A stretch of DNA of 64,000 bases from Streptococcus infantis (GTDB lineage Bacteria; Bacillota; Bacilli; Lactobacillales; Streptococcaceae). This document shows positions 7,695 to 15,223 of this stretch, piece after piece. How positions within the stretch are numbered: the stretch's first letter is position 1; each line of letters starts with the position of its first letter. The notes below the pieces were generated by a model that was not told where the DNA came from, ran no database searches, and worked only from the letters and a program-made list of their open reading frames with translations. The translations under genes and the position numbers were made by a program. The stretch spans positions 1,142,665-1,206,664 of the forward strand of contig NZ_JAHDAP010000001.1 of assembly GCF_018499575.1 (NCBI RefSeq). The letters are read 5' to 3'.

Positions 7695-8859
7695 AGTACT
7701 CCTTTCCTAAGTCTGGTTTAAACATCGTATTTATTTTATGTACTTTAGGATTTCCTAAAACATATACGTTGTTCTCAACATCATAACGAACTCGTCTATG
7801 TTCCGTCTGATAACCTAATATCTTGTCCGATGTCTGTTTTGATAACAAATCAGACGCCATTTTTTGGTATTCTTCAATGGTTATATCGCCAAATTCTTTT
7901 CCATGATCTTTGAAATGACCATTTAAAGATTTTTCAGTAGGGAACTTTGCTTTAGTCCATTTTATACGGTCTTTTAGTTCCTTGTATCCCTTAACATCAT
8001 TATACTTCAAATCCTGAAATTTTGCTAGTGAAATAGGCGCATTTTGAGCTCCTAAAGCATCAACTATTTTCTTGTACTCTTGAGTATCTGCTTTACGATT
8101 ATTATCTCGCACATCAATATTTACTCTCTTACGATTTTCTAATTCATCTGAACTCTTATTGCTGATTTTTTTCGTCCAGACATTTTGAGTTTTTCCGTTT
8201 TTAGGATCATAGTCTAAAATACAACGACAATGCTGATGCCTTCTATAAACATCCTTCGGAACTCTTGGATATTTATAATTCCCTTGAACTTCCTGACACC
8301 ACTCACAACAATGAAAATACGATTTTCGGACAATCTCGGGTTGCAATCCAGACCGATGATGAAACTCTGCATTTTTCTGGATACTATCATCAATGATTGA
8401 TTGAGTGAAGTTCACAATAGGTTCACCGAGCAACCAACTGACATCTTCAAAGTTCTCCTCAGACGAAAAGCGATTGACAATGCCAGCTATTCGATCTAGA
8501 TTTAATTCAGGAACTTGAACTTTCAGACCGATTTTCGCTTTATCATTCAAATTCTTCTGAACATCGCTAGCATAACCACTTACAAGCTCGTGATTTCGTC
8601 CTAGCACGTCCGTCAGTAAACGTTGAGCGATATTGTAATACATTTTACCGTCTGGTAGTTTGTCGGCGCTTAGAGAAGCTCCTAGAGCCTTAGAGAGAAT
8701 ATCACCAATTTCAATCGCAAACTCATTTGCTGTTTTGTAGGTTGCTTTTTTGGCCTTCAATGTAGCAAAAGCATTTCTGACAATCTCACTCTTACCGAAA
8801 TCTCTCTCAAATCTCTCCTGAACCTCTTGCAAGATACCAGGTAAAACATCATTCTCCAT
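7660..8859 (-). CDS. Phage minor head protein with C-terminal BECR-like nuclease/toxin domain
   Basis: 399 residues from the ATG preceded by GAGGGTGG (a GTG three codons upstream is less likely). Residues about 1-235 are a minor capsid protein of the Phage_min_cap2/MuF type, ending in the cysteine/histidine cluster HCCEWC...RRHQHCRC. Such proteins sit at the portal and may enter the host with the DNA. Residues about 275-399 form a separate domain: HFKDHGKEFG, IEEYQKMASDLL, RRVRYDVENNVYVLG, INTMFKP. This order (His-Gly-x-Glu-Phe-Gly, Tyr, Arg-Tyr-Asp, Thr-x-Phe-Lys-Pro) resembles phage-associated Barnase/EndoU/ColicinE5-D/RelE (BECR) nuclease domains known as C-terminal fusions on head proteins. 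Activity is untested. The CPCC gene overlaps its 3' end. Confidence 0.85.
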   Translation of the reverse strand: MENDVLPGILQEVQERFERDFGKSEIVRNAFATLKAKKATYKTANEFAIEIGDILSKALGASLSADKLPDGKMYYNIAQRLLTDVLGRNHELVSGYASDVQKNLNDKAKIGLKVQVPELNLDRIAGIVNRFSSEENFEDVSWLLGEPIVNFTQSIIDDSIQKNAEFHHRSGLQPEIVRKSYFHCCEWCQEVQGNYKYPRVPKDVYRRHQHCRCILDYDPKNGKTQNVWTKKISNKSSDELENRKRVNIDVRDNNRKADTQEYKKIVDALGAQNAPISLAKFQDLKYNDVKGYKELKDRIKWTKAKFPTEKSLNGHFKDHGKEFGDITIEEYQKMASDLLSKQTSDKILGYQTEHRRVRYDVENNVYVLGNPKVHKINTMFKPDLGKEYYDGEFKKDMGD

Positions 8860-10117
8860 TTGAACCACCCTCGCTTACCACTGGTTTAGCTGACATATCT
8901 CCAGCTATACCAGTAAGATCACGAATTGTTTCCGCATTGATGTAGCCAGGTAAGGCCTGATTCAATTTCACAACACCATCACCAATCATAGTCATTGTAT
9001 TCGCATCAGCTTCAAACAATGGTTCCCACTTGACTGTAGTTCTTACAAATTGACTTCTGGCATAATGAAACTCATCACGCAAGCATGCTGCAACATAGGC
9101 CACATTAAGTAGACCAGCTCCCAGTGACCTCTGAGCCTTGCGACCAGCCAGGCGCAAGTTCTCATGGCTAGCCTTGATAGCTTCAACAGATGACGGATTG
9201 TCAGACACAAAACCTAAATCATCCAAGGTCAAGCCCATCTCCCCAGCAAATCCAGCAGCGGCTGTTCTCAGTTGTTCAGTAAACGGTGACATGCTAGCTG
9301 TAGTAAACTGTCCAACGCTCGGCTTCTCACCTTTATCGCTTGAAGAAATCGTCAACAAGCTTGATACAGTAGCTTTCCATTTCTCCATAGGTTCCGCATC
9401 AGGATCAAGTCCAAGAATGTATTTCTGTGGCCATGAGTAGAACTCAGCAGTGATATCAGCCCGTTCCAAAGTTCGCTTAGCGTATTTCTGATAATACATT
9501 CCTGCCCTGGTAATACGAGACCGACCAAAAGGACGAACCGCATCAGGACGATGAATGACCGGAACTAGCAGAGGAATACCCGTTTCATTCGTAACCGAGT
9601 AAGGCTCCCCATCTTTCGGAATAAAATGAGTAGCATTAGGTTCAAAGTATGCTTCAAGCGTTGGACGATTGTAATCATCACAAGCCAGAACTGCATAACC
9701 TTCCACAAGCAATCCAGTTATAGGATCAATAACACCCGTCGCATTACTTGATTCAATGACTTGCAACCTCACCTCATCATCTTCACCCTTCGAAATGTAG
9801 ACGAAACTACACGAACCAATCAGCGCAGCTAAAATAGCACTATCAAAGAAGATATCTGGATTGTTCCGATTAAAGATTTCTGTAACATTAAAATCATCGT
9901 TAGCAAATGCCCTGAAAATCAAACGATCTGCAAGACTATCAACGCCCTTTGCAGCCCAACCAAGGACAGCTTGATACTTTGCCCTGATGTGTGCAGGAAT
10001 TGTGATTCCTGTAGGTGCTTCATAATGCTGCATCGCATAATGCTTGTATCTCAGATTGACTCTGCTCTGATAGAGATTCAACTTCCTCCTAAGATACTCA
10101 ATCCCTCTTAATTCCAA
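8849..10117 (-). CDS. Phage portal protein, SPP1 gp6-like
   Basis: 422 residues. The portal forms the twelve-subunit ring through which DNA is packaged and leaves. The protein starts MELRGIEYLRRKLNLYQSRV, and its C-terminal half has GFAGEMGLTLDDLGFVSDNP then SSVEAIKASHENLRLAGRKA, the signature of the SPP1 gp6 family. Its stop overlaps the start of the minor head gene, a normal portal/minor head pairing. AAAGGAGAACGG precedes the ATG. Confidence 0.88.
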   Translation of the reverse strand: MELRGIEYLRRKLNLYQSRVNLRYKHYAMQHYEAPTGITIPAHIRAKYQAVLGWAAKGVDSLADRLIFRAFANDDFNVTEIFNRNNPDIFFDSAILAALIGSCSFVYISKGEDDEVRLQVIESSNATGVIDPITGLLVEGYAVLACDDYNRPTLEAYFEPNATHFIPKDGEPYSVTNETGIPLLVPVIHRPDAVRPFGRSRITRAGMYYQKYAKRTLERADITAEFYSWPQKYILGLDPDAEPMEKWKATVSSLLTISSSDKGEKPSVGQFTTASMSPFTEQLRTAAAGFAGEMGLTLDDLGFVSDNPSSVEAIKASHENLRLAGRKAQRSLGAGLLNVAYVAACLRDEFHYARSQFVRTTVKWEPLFEADANTMTMIGDGVVKLNQALPGYINAETIRDLTGIAGDMSAKPVVSEGGSNGE

Positions 10118-10129
10118 ACCGTTCTCCTT

Positions 10130-10240
10130 TCATTGTGATGATTTGGCGCGAGAAAAAATGTACAGTGACGGCGTGAAGCTCGCGAGCGCCTAGTGGGAGG
10201 GGGGTACCCCCCTATCATCATATAGGACTTACTTTCACAC
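10130..10240 (-). other. GC-rich palindromic stretch, candidate cos site
   Basis: Between the HNH gene and the portal gene lies a non-coding, GC-rich stretch in an otherwise AT-rich phage. It has a perfect 14-bp palindrome, GGGGGGTACCCCCC (10199-10212), a 10-bp palindrome GCTCGCGAGC (10178-10187), and repeated GGCG/GCGCC units. In HK97-like cos phages the HNH gene borders cos, and HNH plus terminase cut there. The placement fits; the cut itself is not shown by sequence. Confidence 0.45.
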
Positions 10241-10317
10241 ATATCTGTTATTTTTTCGAGTTTTAAATATTTTTTTATTTTTCTTTTTTACAAAAAAATA
10301 ATTCTTTCATTAAGACT

Positions 10318-10662
10318 TCAAGCTCTATACCTAGTCCAGTCCCTGGACTGTGGCAAGTTCCTGTTACCTACAACAGTAGCATTAGCTGATCTATCATCAG
10401 CGTAAAGCTTGTCAGACTTCTGTCTGTTGCATTGCCAGTGGGCTAACTGCAAGTTTTGAATATCTGATGGATGACCATTACGATTGATTGGAATAATGTG
10501 GTCAATGACTGGACTTAATGGATGTGGGTACCTCAAGGACTTATCAACTGGTAGTCCACAAATCCCACAAGTATTTCTTGTTTTGAGAATAATATTTTTA
10601 TTCTTTTCAAAAGCGACTCTGTGAGGACCACTCCGGTCCGGTCTATCTTGGGGGTTATTCAT
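10318..10662 (-). CDS. HNH endonuclease, phage packaging type
   Basis: 114 residues. CGICGLPVD and the later AHWQCNRQKSDKL supply the metal-binding CxxC and C, and VIDHIIPINRNGHPSDIQNL is the HNH core (DH...N...H). Phage HNH proteins of this kind act with the large terminase in cos cleavage and DNA packaging. The ATG at 10662 has no clear Shine-Dalgarno; no better in-frame start was found. The gene stands alone between the recombinase gene and the candidate cos stretch. Confidence 0.85.
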   Translation of the reverse strand: MNNPQDRPDRSGPHRVAFEKNKNIILKTRNTCGICGLPVDKSLRYPHPLSPVIDHIIPINRNGHPSDIQNLQLAHWQCNRQKSDKLYADDRSANATVVGNRNLPQSRDWTRYRA

Positions 10663-10876
10663 TTAGGGAGGGGCCTTTCTTTTTTGGGAGATAGGGAGTT
10701 AAATTTTTTATGATGTAGGGGGGAGTTTTTCAACCTTTAACACCCTCTTATATTTAACATATCTTATATTTTGTGACTTTCGACAGAGTATTGTTCAACC
10801 CAGTTATGACAATGGTTTGTAAGCATTTCTGAATTATCCAATTTACTTTTTCTCAATATGTTAAATAAGTATACTT

Positions 10877-11443
10877 TTAATACGTAAAAGTAAGCATACT
10901 TTCATCGATTTCATCTTGGTTATATCCGATGTAATCTAAGGTAATATCTGGTGCAGAGTGATTAAGTATTTGCATTAGAATAGCTATATTCCCATTTTGT
11001 TTGTAATGATGATAACCAAATGTTTTTCTCATCGAATGGGTTCCAATGTTTTTTAATCCTGAATGTTTAGCTGCATCATTTAAAAATTGATACACAGCTA
11101 CTCTACCAATGTGTTTAATACTTACTCCGTCACCTCTAACTTTCTTTCTGCTAGGAAAAAGATAGTCATAACTCTCAAGATGATTTTCTTTTATGTAACG
11201 ATCCAAAGCTTTACGTAGTTCAGGATTAACTGCAAATTTTCTTATTTTACCAGTCTTCTTCTCTTTAACCTCAATTCTATCTTGATTGACATGCTTTACT
11301 TGAAGAGGGACAATATCGCTTACTCGTAGCCCTGAATAAATTCCGACCAAAAAAAGAATGTAGTTTCGCTCACTTTTCGATTTCAAATAATTCTTCATTC
11401 TATCAATGTCATCTGGTTCACGAATGGGTTCTACTTTCTTCAT
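10877..11443 (-). CDS. Second tyrosine recombinase, catalytic domain only
   Basis: 188 residues. The tyrosine recombinase residues are present: Arg in YSGLRVSDIVPL, H-x-x-R in THSMRKTFGYHH, His in LNHSAPDITL and a Tyr in DYIGY a few residues on. There is no arm- or core-binding N-terminal domain, unlike the integrase at 21595. It is translated from a strong site (GGAGGTGATACC). It lies just behind the ArpU gene and the GGAGT repeat array, so it belongs to the late or middle region rather than the lysogeny module. Its recombination target is unknown. Confidence 0.85.
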   Translation of the reverse strand: MKKVEPIREPDDIDRMKNYLKSKSERNYILFLVGIYSGLRVSDIVPLQVKHVNQDRIEVKEKKTGKIRKFAVNPELRKALDRYIKENHLESYDYLFPSRKKVRGDGVSIKHIGRVAVYQFLNDAAKHSGLKNIGTHSMRKTFGYHHYKQNGNIAILMQILNHSAPDITLDYIGYNQDEIDESMLTFTY

Positions 11444-11466
11444 GGTATCACCTCCAAACTACAAGA

Positions 11467-11489
11467 AAAGGCAGGTTGTGCCTGCCTTT
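11467..11489 (-). terminator. Hairpin in the leader of the recombinase gene
   Basis: Perfect nine-base stem (AAAGGCAGG / CCTGCCTTT) with a five-base loop, followed by TCTTG on the minus strand. It lies between the predicted late promoter and the recombinase start. It could end arpU transcription or shape the leader of the next transcript. Confidence 0.55.
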
Positions 11490-11508
11490 ATAATTATTTC
11501 ATAATATA

Positions 11509-11517
11509 ATTTTAGCA
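11509..11517 (-). promoter_or_regulatory. Extended -10 element of a candidate phage late promoter
   Basis: TGCTAAAAT on the minus strand, a TGn-extended -10. No sigma-70 -35 hexamer is present; the last GGAGT box lies where a -35 would be, as expected of an activator-dependent promoter. Reads toward the recombinase, HNH and head genes. Confidence 0.5.
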
Positions 11518-11534
11518 CATTAAATCGTATATTT

Positions 11535-11583
11535 ACTCCGAACTTACTCCAAATTTACTCCAAAAAAACTCCAAGAAAACTCC
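11535..11583 (-). repeat. Five GGAGT boxes at exact 11-bp period
   Basis: GGAGT (ACTCC on the plus strand) occurs at 11535, 11546, 11557, 11568 and 11579, each with a six-base AT-rich spacer. The exact 11-bp period places every box on the same face of the helix. The array begins six bases past the ArpU stop codon and ends upstream of the extended -10. It is a candidate operator for ArpU or for the recombinase. Confidence 0.85.
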
Positions 11584-11588
11584 ATTTT

Positions 11589-12014
11589 TTATTCTAAGAT
11601 TTCAATTTGTTCTCCATTTCGATAAAGCTCAGCAAATGCCATTAGAGCCTTATCTAGGATATCGTAGTAAGAACTTTCTGAGATAGCCAAATCCATAGAG
11701 ATTGTTTCGTCTTTCTTACAATCCCACTGCAGATATTTCTCGTAAAGGATTCTACGATAGAGTGGATCATGTAATCCACTTACTGCTTGTTCAATTGCAT
11801 CAAGTTCAAGTTCAGCATCAACTTTTCGAATTGCTAATTTTTCAACCTGGCTATTTCTGCTGAATGATTGAGAGCGTGGCATAAACGAGTATGTGGTAGT
11901 TACTCTTTGGCCTTCCTTATCATTTGCAACCCTTCTCCATCTCAGATACCCTTTTAGAATCTTCTTAGCATTCTCTTTTGTCTTTGATTCATTAACGTCA
12001 GGGAAAAAAGGCAT
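11589..12014 (-). CDS. ArpU-family phage late transcription regulator
   Basis: 141 residues. The pattern (KTKENAKKILKGYLRWRRVA, then a helix pair ending in AISESSYYDILDKALMAFAELY) is that of ArpU/RinA-type regulators, a family of sigma-like activators that switch on packaging and lysis genes in phages of gram-positive bacteria. The C-terminal part carries the predicted helix-turn-helix. It is the last gene of the early block and directly precedes the GGAGT array and the late genes, as an activator of late transcription should. Confidence 0.85.
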   Translation of the reverse strand: MPFFPDVNESKTKENAKKILKGYLRWRRVANDKEGQRVTTTYSFMPRSQSFSRNSQVEKLAIRKVDAELELDAIEQAVSGLHDPLYRRILYEKYLQWDCKKDETISMDLAISESSYYDILDKALMAFAELYRNGEQIEILE

Positions 12015-12032
12015 TGTTCACCTCCAATCTTA

Positions 12033-12233
12033 CTAAGTTCCGCTTTGTTTACTTAGAAGAGTTTCTAGTTCCTCTTTCATTCTCTTCAAGTTCTTCTTCA
12101 GGTATTCTCTATGAGCGGTTCGTGATTGAGCCATCGATCTATCACATGGTTGAGAATATTCTTCAATTTGTTGCTCGATTAATTCGATAGAATGTCTTTT
12201 ACTCTCGATTAATTTATCTAGAAATTCACTCAT
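12033..12233 (-). CDS. Small coiled-coil phage protein, unknown function
   Basis: 66 residues, two charged helices (SEFLDKLIESKRHSIELIEQ and YLKKNLKRMKEELETLLSKQ) separated by a short SQPCDRSMAQS linker. It would form a helical hairpin or coiled coil. The start ATG overlaps the stop of the upstream zinc-ribbon gene by four bases, so they are co-translated. No known family was recognised. Confidence 0.7.
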   Translation of the reverse strand: MSEFLDKLIESKRHSIELIEQQIEEYSQPCDRSMAQSRTAHREYLKKNLKRMKEELETLLSKQSGT

Positions 12234-12460
12234 TCGAAGACCTCATCAATCTCTCTAACAACTTCATTGTGCCTAAATGGCTCATGTGCCACTCTTCCAA
12301 ATCCGTGTTCATCAACACCGTCTGGATTTTCTGTTGCATATTTTAGAAAGAGTGGCATCTTGCATTCATGGCAAATCCATTTTTTAGCAGCTGATCTAAT
12401 ATGTCCAACTGTACAATTACCACAAAAAGGACACTGTACATCCACTTTTAAATTATTCAT
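12230..12460 (-). CDS. Small zinc-ribbon phage protein
   Basis: 76 residues with two CxxC knuckles, CPFC (10-13) and CHEC (30-33), giving a zinc ribbon, then an acidic tail. It lies between SSB and the coiled-coil gene in the early block. Zinc-ribbon proteins of this size often bind DNA or RNA, but nothing here shows a specific role. Confidence 0.7.
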   Translation of the reverse strand: MNNLKVDVQCPFCGNCTVGHIRSAAKKWICHECKMPLFLKYATENPDGVDEHGFGRVAHEPFRHNEVVREIDEVFE

Positions 12461-12478
12461 ACTTCATTCTCCTAAATA

Positions 12479-12895
12479 TTAGAATGGTAAATCATCATCA
12501 GATATATCCATAGGGTTAGTTTTTTCAAAACTTGGCGGAATTTGATTTTTCATACTTGCCTGATTTGCAGAATTATCTTTTTTTTCAAGGATTTGAAAAC
12601 TTTCAGCTACAACTTCAGTCACATAGACACGCTGTCCTTGCTGGTTATCGTAGCTACGAGTCTGAATGCGACCTGTAATTCCTACAAGAGCACCCTTTTT
12701 AAGCCAATTTGCAAAGTTTTCAGCTTGCTGGCGCCACATGATGCAACTAATAAAATCAGCTTCATAATCACCTGCCTGATTCTTAAAATTGCGATTCACT
12801 GCCAAACTGAAAGTTGCAACAGTCACATTTGATGGTGTGTATCTTAACTCAGGGTCACGAGTCAATCGACCTACTAACACAACATTATTGATCAT
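12479..12895 (-). CDS. ssb: Phage single-stranded DNA-binding protein
   Basis: 138 residues. It starts [20 protein letters not shown], the conserved OB-fold start of bacterial-type SSB, with the fold spanning about residues 1-108. After a short linker it ends in the acidic tip ISDDDLPF that recruits replication and repair proteins. It coats single-stranded DNA during phage replication. It is shorter than host SSB (about 156 residues) and lies in the phage replication block, so it is a phage copy. Confidence 0.92.
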   Translation of the reverse strand: MINNVVLVGRLTRDPELRYTPSNVTVATFSLAVNRNFKNQAGDYEADFISCIMWRQQAENFANWLKKGALVGITGRIQTRSYDNQQGQRVYVTEVVAESFQILEKKDNSANQASMKNQIPPSFEKTNPMDISDDDLPF

Positions 12896-12908
12896 TATTT
12901 AACTCCTT

Positions 12909-13535
12909 TTATGCTTCCTCAATCTCAATACCTGGGGAATCAAATACCCAGCCAAATCCTGCATCTTCTAGTTCTTTGCGGGTGTGTTTGACTCTATACC
13001 CATAGATTTCGTTTTTTGATGCAAAAAACCAGTTTTGACTGTCTAAATTTTTATTGAGATGGGTAGTGTATCCGCTGACCCCTTTCATCCTAACAGTATA
13101 CTTCGGTTCTTTCTCTACCTCGTAGCCGTCAAGATACGCACGAGCGAATAGTTTTTGATTATCTAGATCATCCACCCAGCTATTAACTTTCTCCGGCGTA
13201 TATAAGAGAGCTGTAAGTAACCTTTTCCTTTTTGCTTTACATTGCTCAATCCAATCCGCAACAAACTGTGGGATTTTGACTTTTTCGTGTTCAAACACGC
13301 CATCAAATTCACCCATGATAGCCTTTAGCCAAACTTTACGATCATGCACTGGAAGTTCTCTCAATCTTGCAAGTATGTTCTTAACGTAGCGTGGAGCTTC
13401 GTCTGCGTGACCTGTTTCGGGTTCGTCTAGTAGTTTCAAATCTTCTATAAAAATTTGACGAGCTAATTCCGCACCAGGAGCACCCCACTTTCCTTCATAG
13501 CTTTTGTATTTCTCAATCAATTCTTGTTTATTCAT
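12909..13535 (-). CDS. DUF1642-like phage protein
   Basis: 208 residues from MNKQELIEKYKSYEGKWGAP. The C-terminal half (VADWIEQCKAKRKRLLTALL ... YLDGYEVEKEPKYTVRM) is the DUF1642 pattern, common among early genes of streptococcal and lactococcal phages and of unknown function. The frame is open 12 codons further up, but the chosen ATG has GAGGA eight bases before it and overlaps the MazG-like gene by only eight bases. Confidence 0.8.
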   Translation of the reverse strand: MNKQELIEKYKSYEGKWGAPGAELARQIFIEDLKLLDEPETGHADEAPRYVKNILARLRELPVHDRKVWLKAIMGEFDGVFEHEKVKIPQFVADWIEQCKAKRKRLLTALLYTPEKVNSWVDDLDNQKLFARAYLDGYEVEKEPKYTVRMKGVSGYTTHLNKNLDSQNWFFASKNEIYGYRVKHTRKELEDAGFGWVFDSPGIEIEEA

Positions 13536-14028
13536 CTGACAAATCCTCCTCTTTGACGAATACTCCGTCAACCATTTTCCCTTTTCGGTCTTTGATAACG
13601 TTGTATGCTTCGTCTAAACAATTCTCAGCAGTAGTTCCATTTAAAAACGAAACAGTGCTAACAACACTGTCAAGAAACATCAAATCAGCTTTGATTAAAG
13701 GAATTTGTGTTTCATTGTGACAGACATGGGCGTATAACTTCTGAGCGATATTGCCCAAACTGGAAACCATCAGCAGCAATTCGAGTTCCTGTTGATTCGC
13801 TGAAATCTTAGCGCCATTCTTGATCTGTTGTTCAAACCCAATCAAAACTACCTGGATGTCTCCGAGCGCATCGTAAATCAGTTCAGGTTTATCCTTAGCA
13901 ATTCCCTCAAACAATTCACCCGACTCTTCCATCAACTTCAAGAACTGCTTGACTGGATTTGCTTCATGTAAATTTCTGTCTACAAACCATTGTTGTACTT
14001 TTTCTTCCAAATTCATTTTTGTATTCAT
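13528..14028 (-). CDS. MazG-like nucleotide pyrophosphohydrolase
   Basis: 166 residues, all-helical. KLMEESGELFEGIA (ExxE) and DALGDIQVVLIGF (ExxD-like) are the metal-binding motifs of the MazG/dUTPase-like superfamily. Such enzymes hydrolyse (d)NTPs or alarmones to monophosphates; phage copies may balance nucleotides during replication or lower ppGpp. The second half is diverged from standard MazG. Start ATG has GGAGGAAAAATAAG before it; ATG four codons on is possible. Confidence 0.75.
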   Translation of the reverse strand: MNTKMNLEEKVQQWFVDRNLHEANPVKQFLKLMEESGELFEGIAKDKPELIYDALGDIQVVLIGFEQQIKNGAKISANQQELELLLMVSSLGNIAQKLYAHVCHNETQIPLIKADLMFLDSVVSTVSFLNGTTAENCLDEAYNVIKDRKGKMVDGVFVKEEDLSDE

Positions 14029-14029
14029 C

Positions 14030-14326
14030 TTATTTTTCCTCCGTTTCTTCCGCTTCTTTAAATGATCCCATCGCTTTAATAATCTTTTCTAACTTAGATT
14101 TGTGTAGCGTAATGTAATTATTTTTCTTCACTTGTTCACAGAAAATACAAATTCGATCACCAAAAAATCTGCAATTTTCTGTTAATCGGTGTCTTTCATC
14201 TGACTCTATTTGTTCCCTATTGGCTAAGCTAACAAGAATTACTTCATCAGATTCTTTCCAATCTGGAAGTGCTACAGCTTTGTATAAGTTTTCAAATGCT
14301 AAATCGGTTAAAATATCTCTAGCCAT
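14030..14326 (-). CDS. Phage early protein, unknown function
   Basis: 98 residues, alpha/beta, with a CRFFGDRICIFCEQV stretch holding three cysteines and a Glu-rich tail (EAEETEEK). CIFC could bind metal. The start ATG has GGAGGAAACGA before it and overlaps a 27-codon gene. It is co-directional with the helicase loader and MazG-like genes. No family was recognised. Confidence 0.65.
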   Translation of the reverse strand: MARDILTDLAFENLYKAVALPDWKESDEVILVSLANREQIESDERHRLTENCRFFGDRICIFCEQVKKNNYITLHKSKLEKIIKAMGSFKEAEETEEK

Positions 14327-14402
14327 TCGTTTCCTCCGTTTTCCTAGTAATCAAGTAGTAGCAATCAGCTGCTCCGTATTCAATCCTGTAGAGTTCAATC
14401 AT
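14319..14402 (-). CDS. Very small ORF after the helicase loader gene
   Basis: 27 residues (MIELYRIEYGAADCYYLITR then KTEETNG). It has a near-perfect ribosome site (AGGAGGTATTG before ATG), overlaps the stop of the loader gene in an ATGA arrangement, and itself overlaps the start of the next gene by eight bases. Such packing suggests it is translated, either as a small peptide or to couple translation. Confidence 0.5.
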   Translation of the reverse strand: MIELYRIEYGAADCYYLITRKTEETNG

Positions 14403-15223
14403 CAATACCTCCTATCCTTCATCCCAGACGGGTACACAAAGCACTTTCCAGTTGCTCCCTCAAAGATACGACTTGATAAAGCACCATTCCCAAAATCGTC
14501 CGAGTAAAGCTCCTTAATTTTTTCACTAGACAGATTCGTGTTGATAATCGTATTCGTCCGATTATCCAGGATCTTGAACAATATCTGATGCGACCACTCG
14601 TTCCGCTTCGTGTCAGCTTTTCGACTCTCTTTCCCAAGATCATCCAAGAAAAGAAAATCAACCTCAGACAATAGCTTGACCATCTTAGCTTCTGAAAATC
14701 CATTGTCAAACTCAAAGCTTTCTCGAATCTTGTCAAATAAAGTCACAACAGATACAAAGAGCACGCTTTTCGGTTCATCATAAGACTTAAATTGCTCATT
14801 GAGAAATCGAGCCAAGCCATAGGTCAGATGACTCTTACCAACACCAGAAGGACCAGTGATGATAGCATTGCCAGTTTCACCTTTGGCATAGCAGCGTTCT
14901 AATCGCTTCACGAAATTCATAGCCTTTTCATCAATATCAACCTGAATCTCATAGTCATGTAGTGACTTGCTGGCCAGCTTAGTTGAAACGATACTATCGC
15001 GAGCAAAGACCTCATAAGTGTCCGAAAGCTTACTCTTGACCTCGGATTCCATATTCAGCTGCTTTTCAAAGAGTCGAATGTTCTCTTTCTCACACTCAGG
15101 ACATTGACTGATTTCCTCAACCTTGCCCTTGATAGGAATCTTAACAGACCAAAGATGGCATCCATGGATTTCACAGACATCATCAAGAACTGTTCTAGTT
15201 CTAAATTGTTTAAACTGTTTCAT
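14402..15223 (-). CDS. DnaC/DnaI-type helicase loader
   Basis: 273 residues. An N-terminal CPEC zinc element (41-44) is followed by an AAA+ ATPase with Walker A GPSGVGKS, Walker B FLFLDDLGKE and a sensor region IINTNLSSEKI. It loads the DnaB-type helicase at the phage origin. It follows the replication initiator gene with no gap, and the helicase gene lies just upstream. This is the standard theta-type replication set of streptococcal phages. Confidence 0.88.
   Translation of the reverse strand: MKQFKQFRTRTVLDDVCEIHGCHLWSVKIPIKGKVEEISQCPECEKENIRLFEKQLNMESEVKSKLSDTYEVFARDSIVSTKLASKSLHDYEIQVDIDEKAMNFVKRLERCYAKGETGNAIITGPSGVGKSHLTYGLARFLNEQFKSYDEPKSVLFVSVVTLFDKIRESFEFDNGFSEAKMVKLLSEVDFLFLDDLGKESRKADTKRNEWSHQILFKILDNRTNTIINTNLSSEKIKELYSDDFGNGALSSRIFEGATGKCFVYPSGMKDRRY

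Noticed and set aside
11535..11583. CRISPR-like array
   Set aside because: The repeats are only five bases with six-base AT-rich spacers; no cas genes or long repeats occur in the window.
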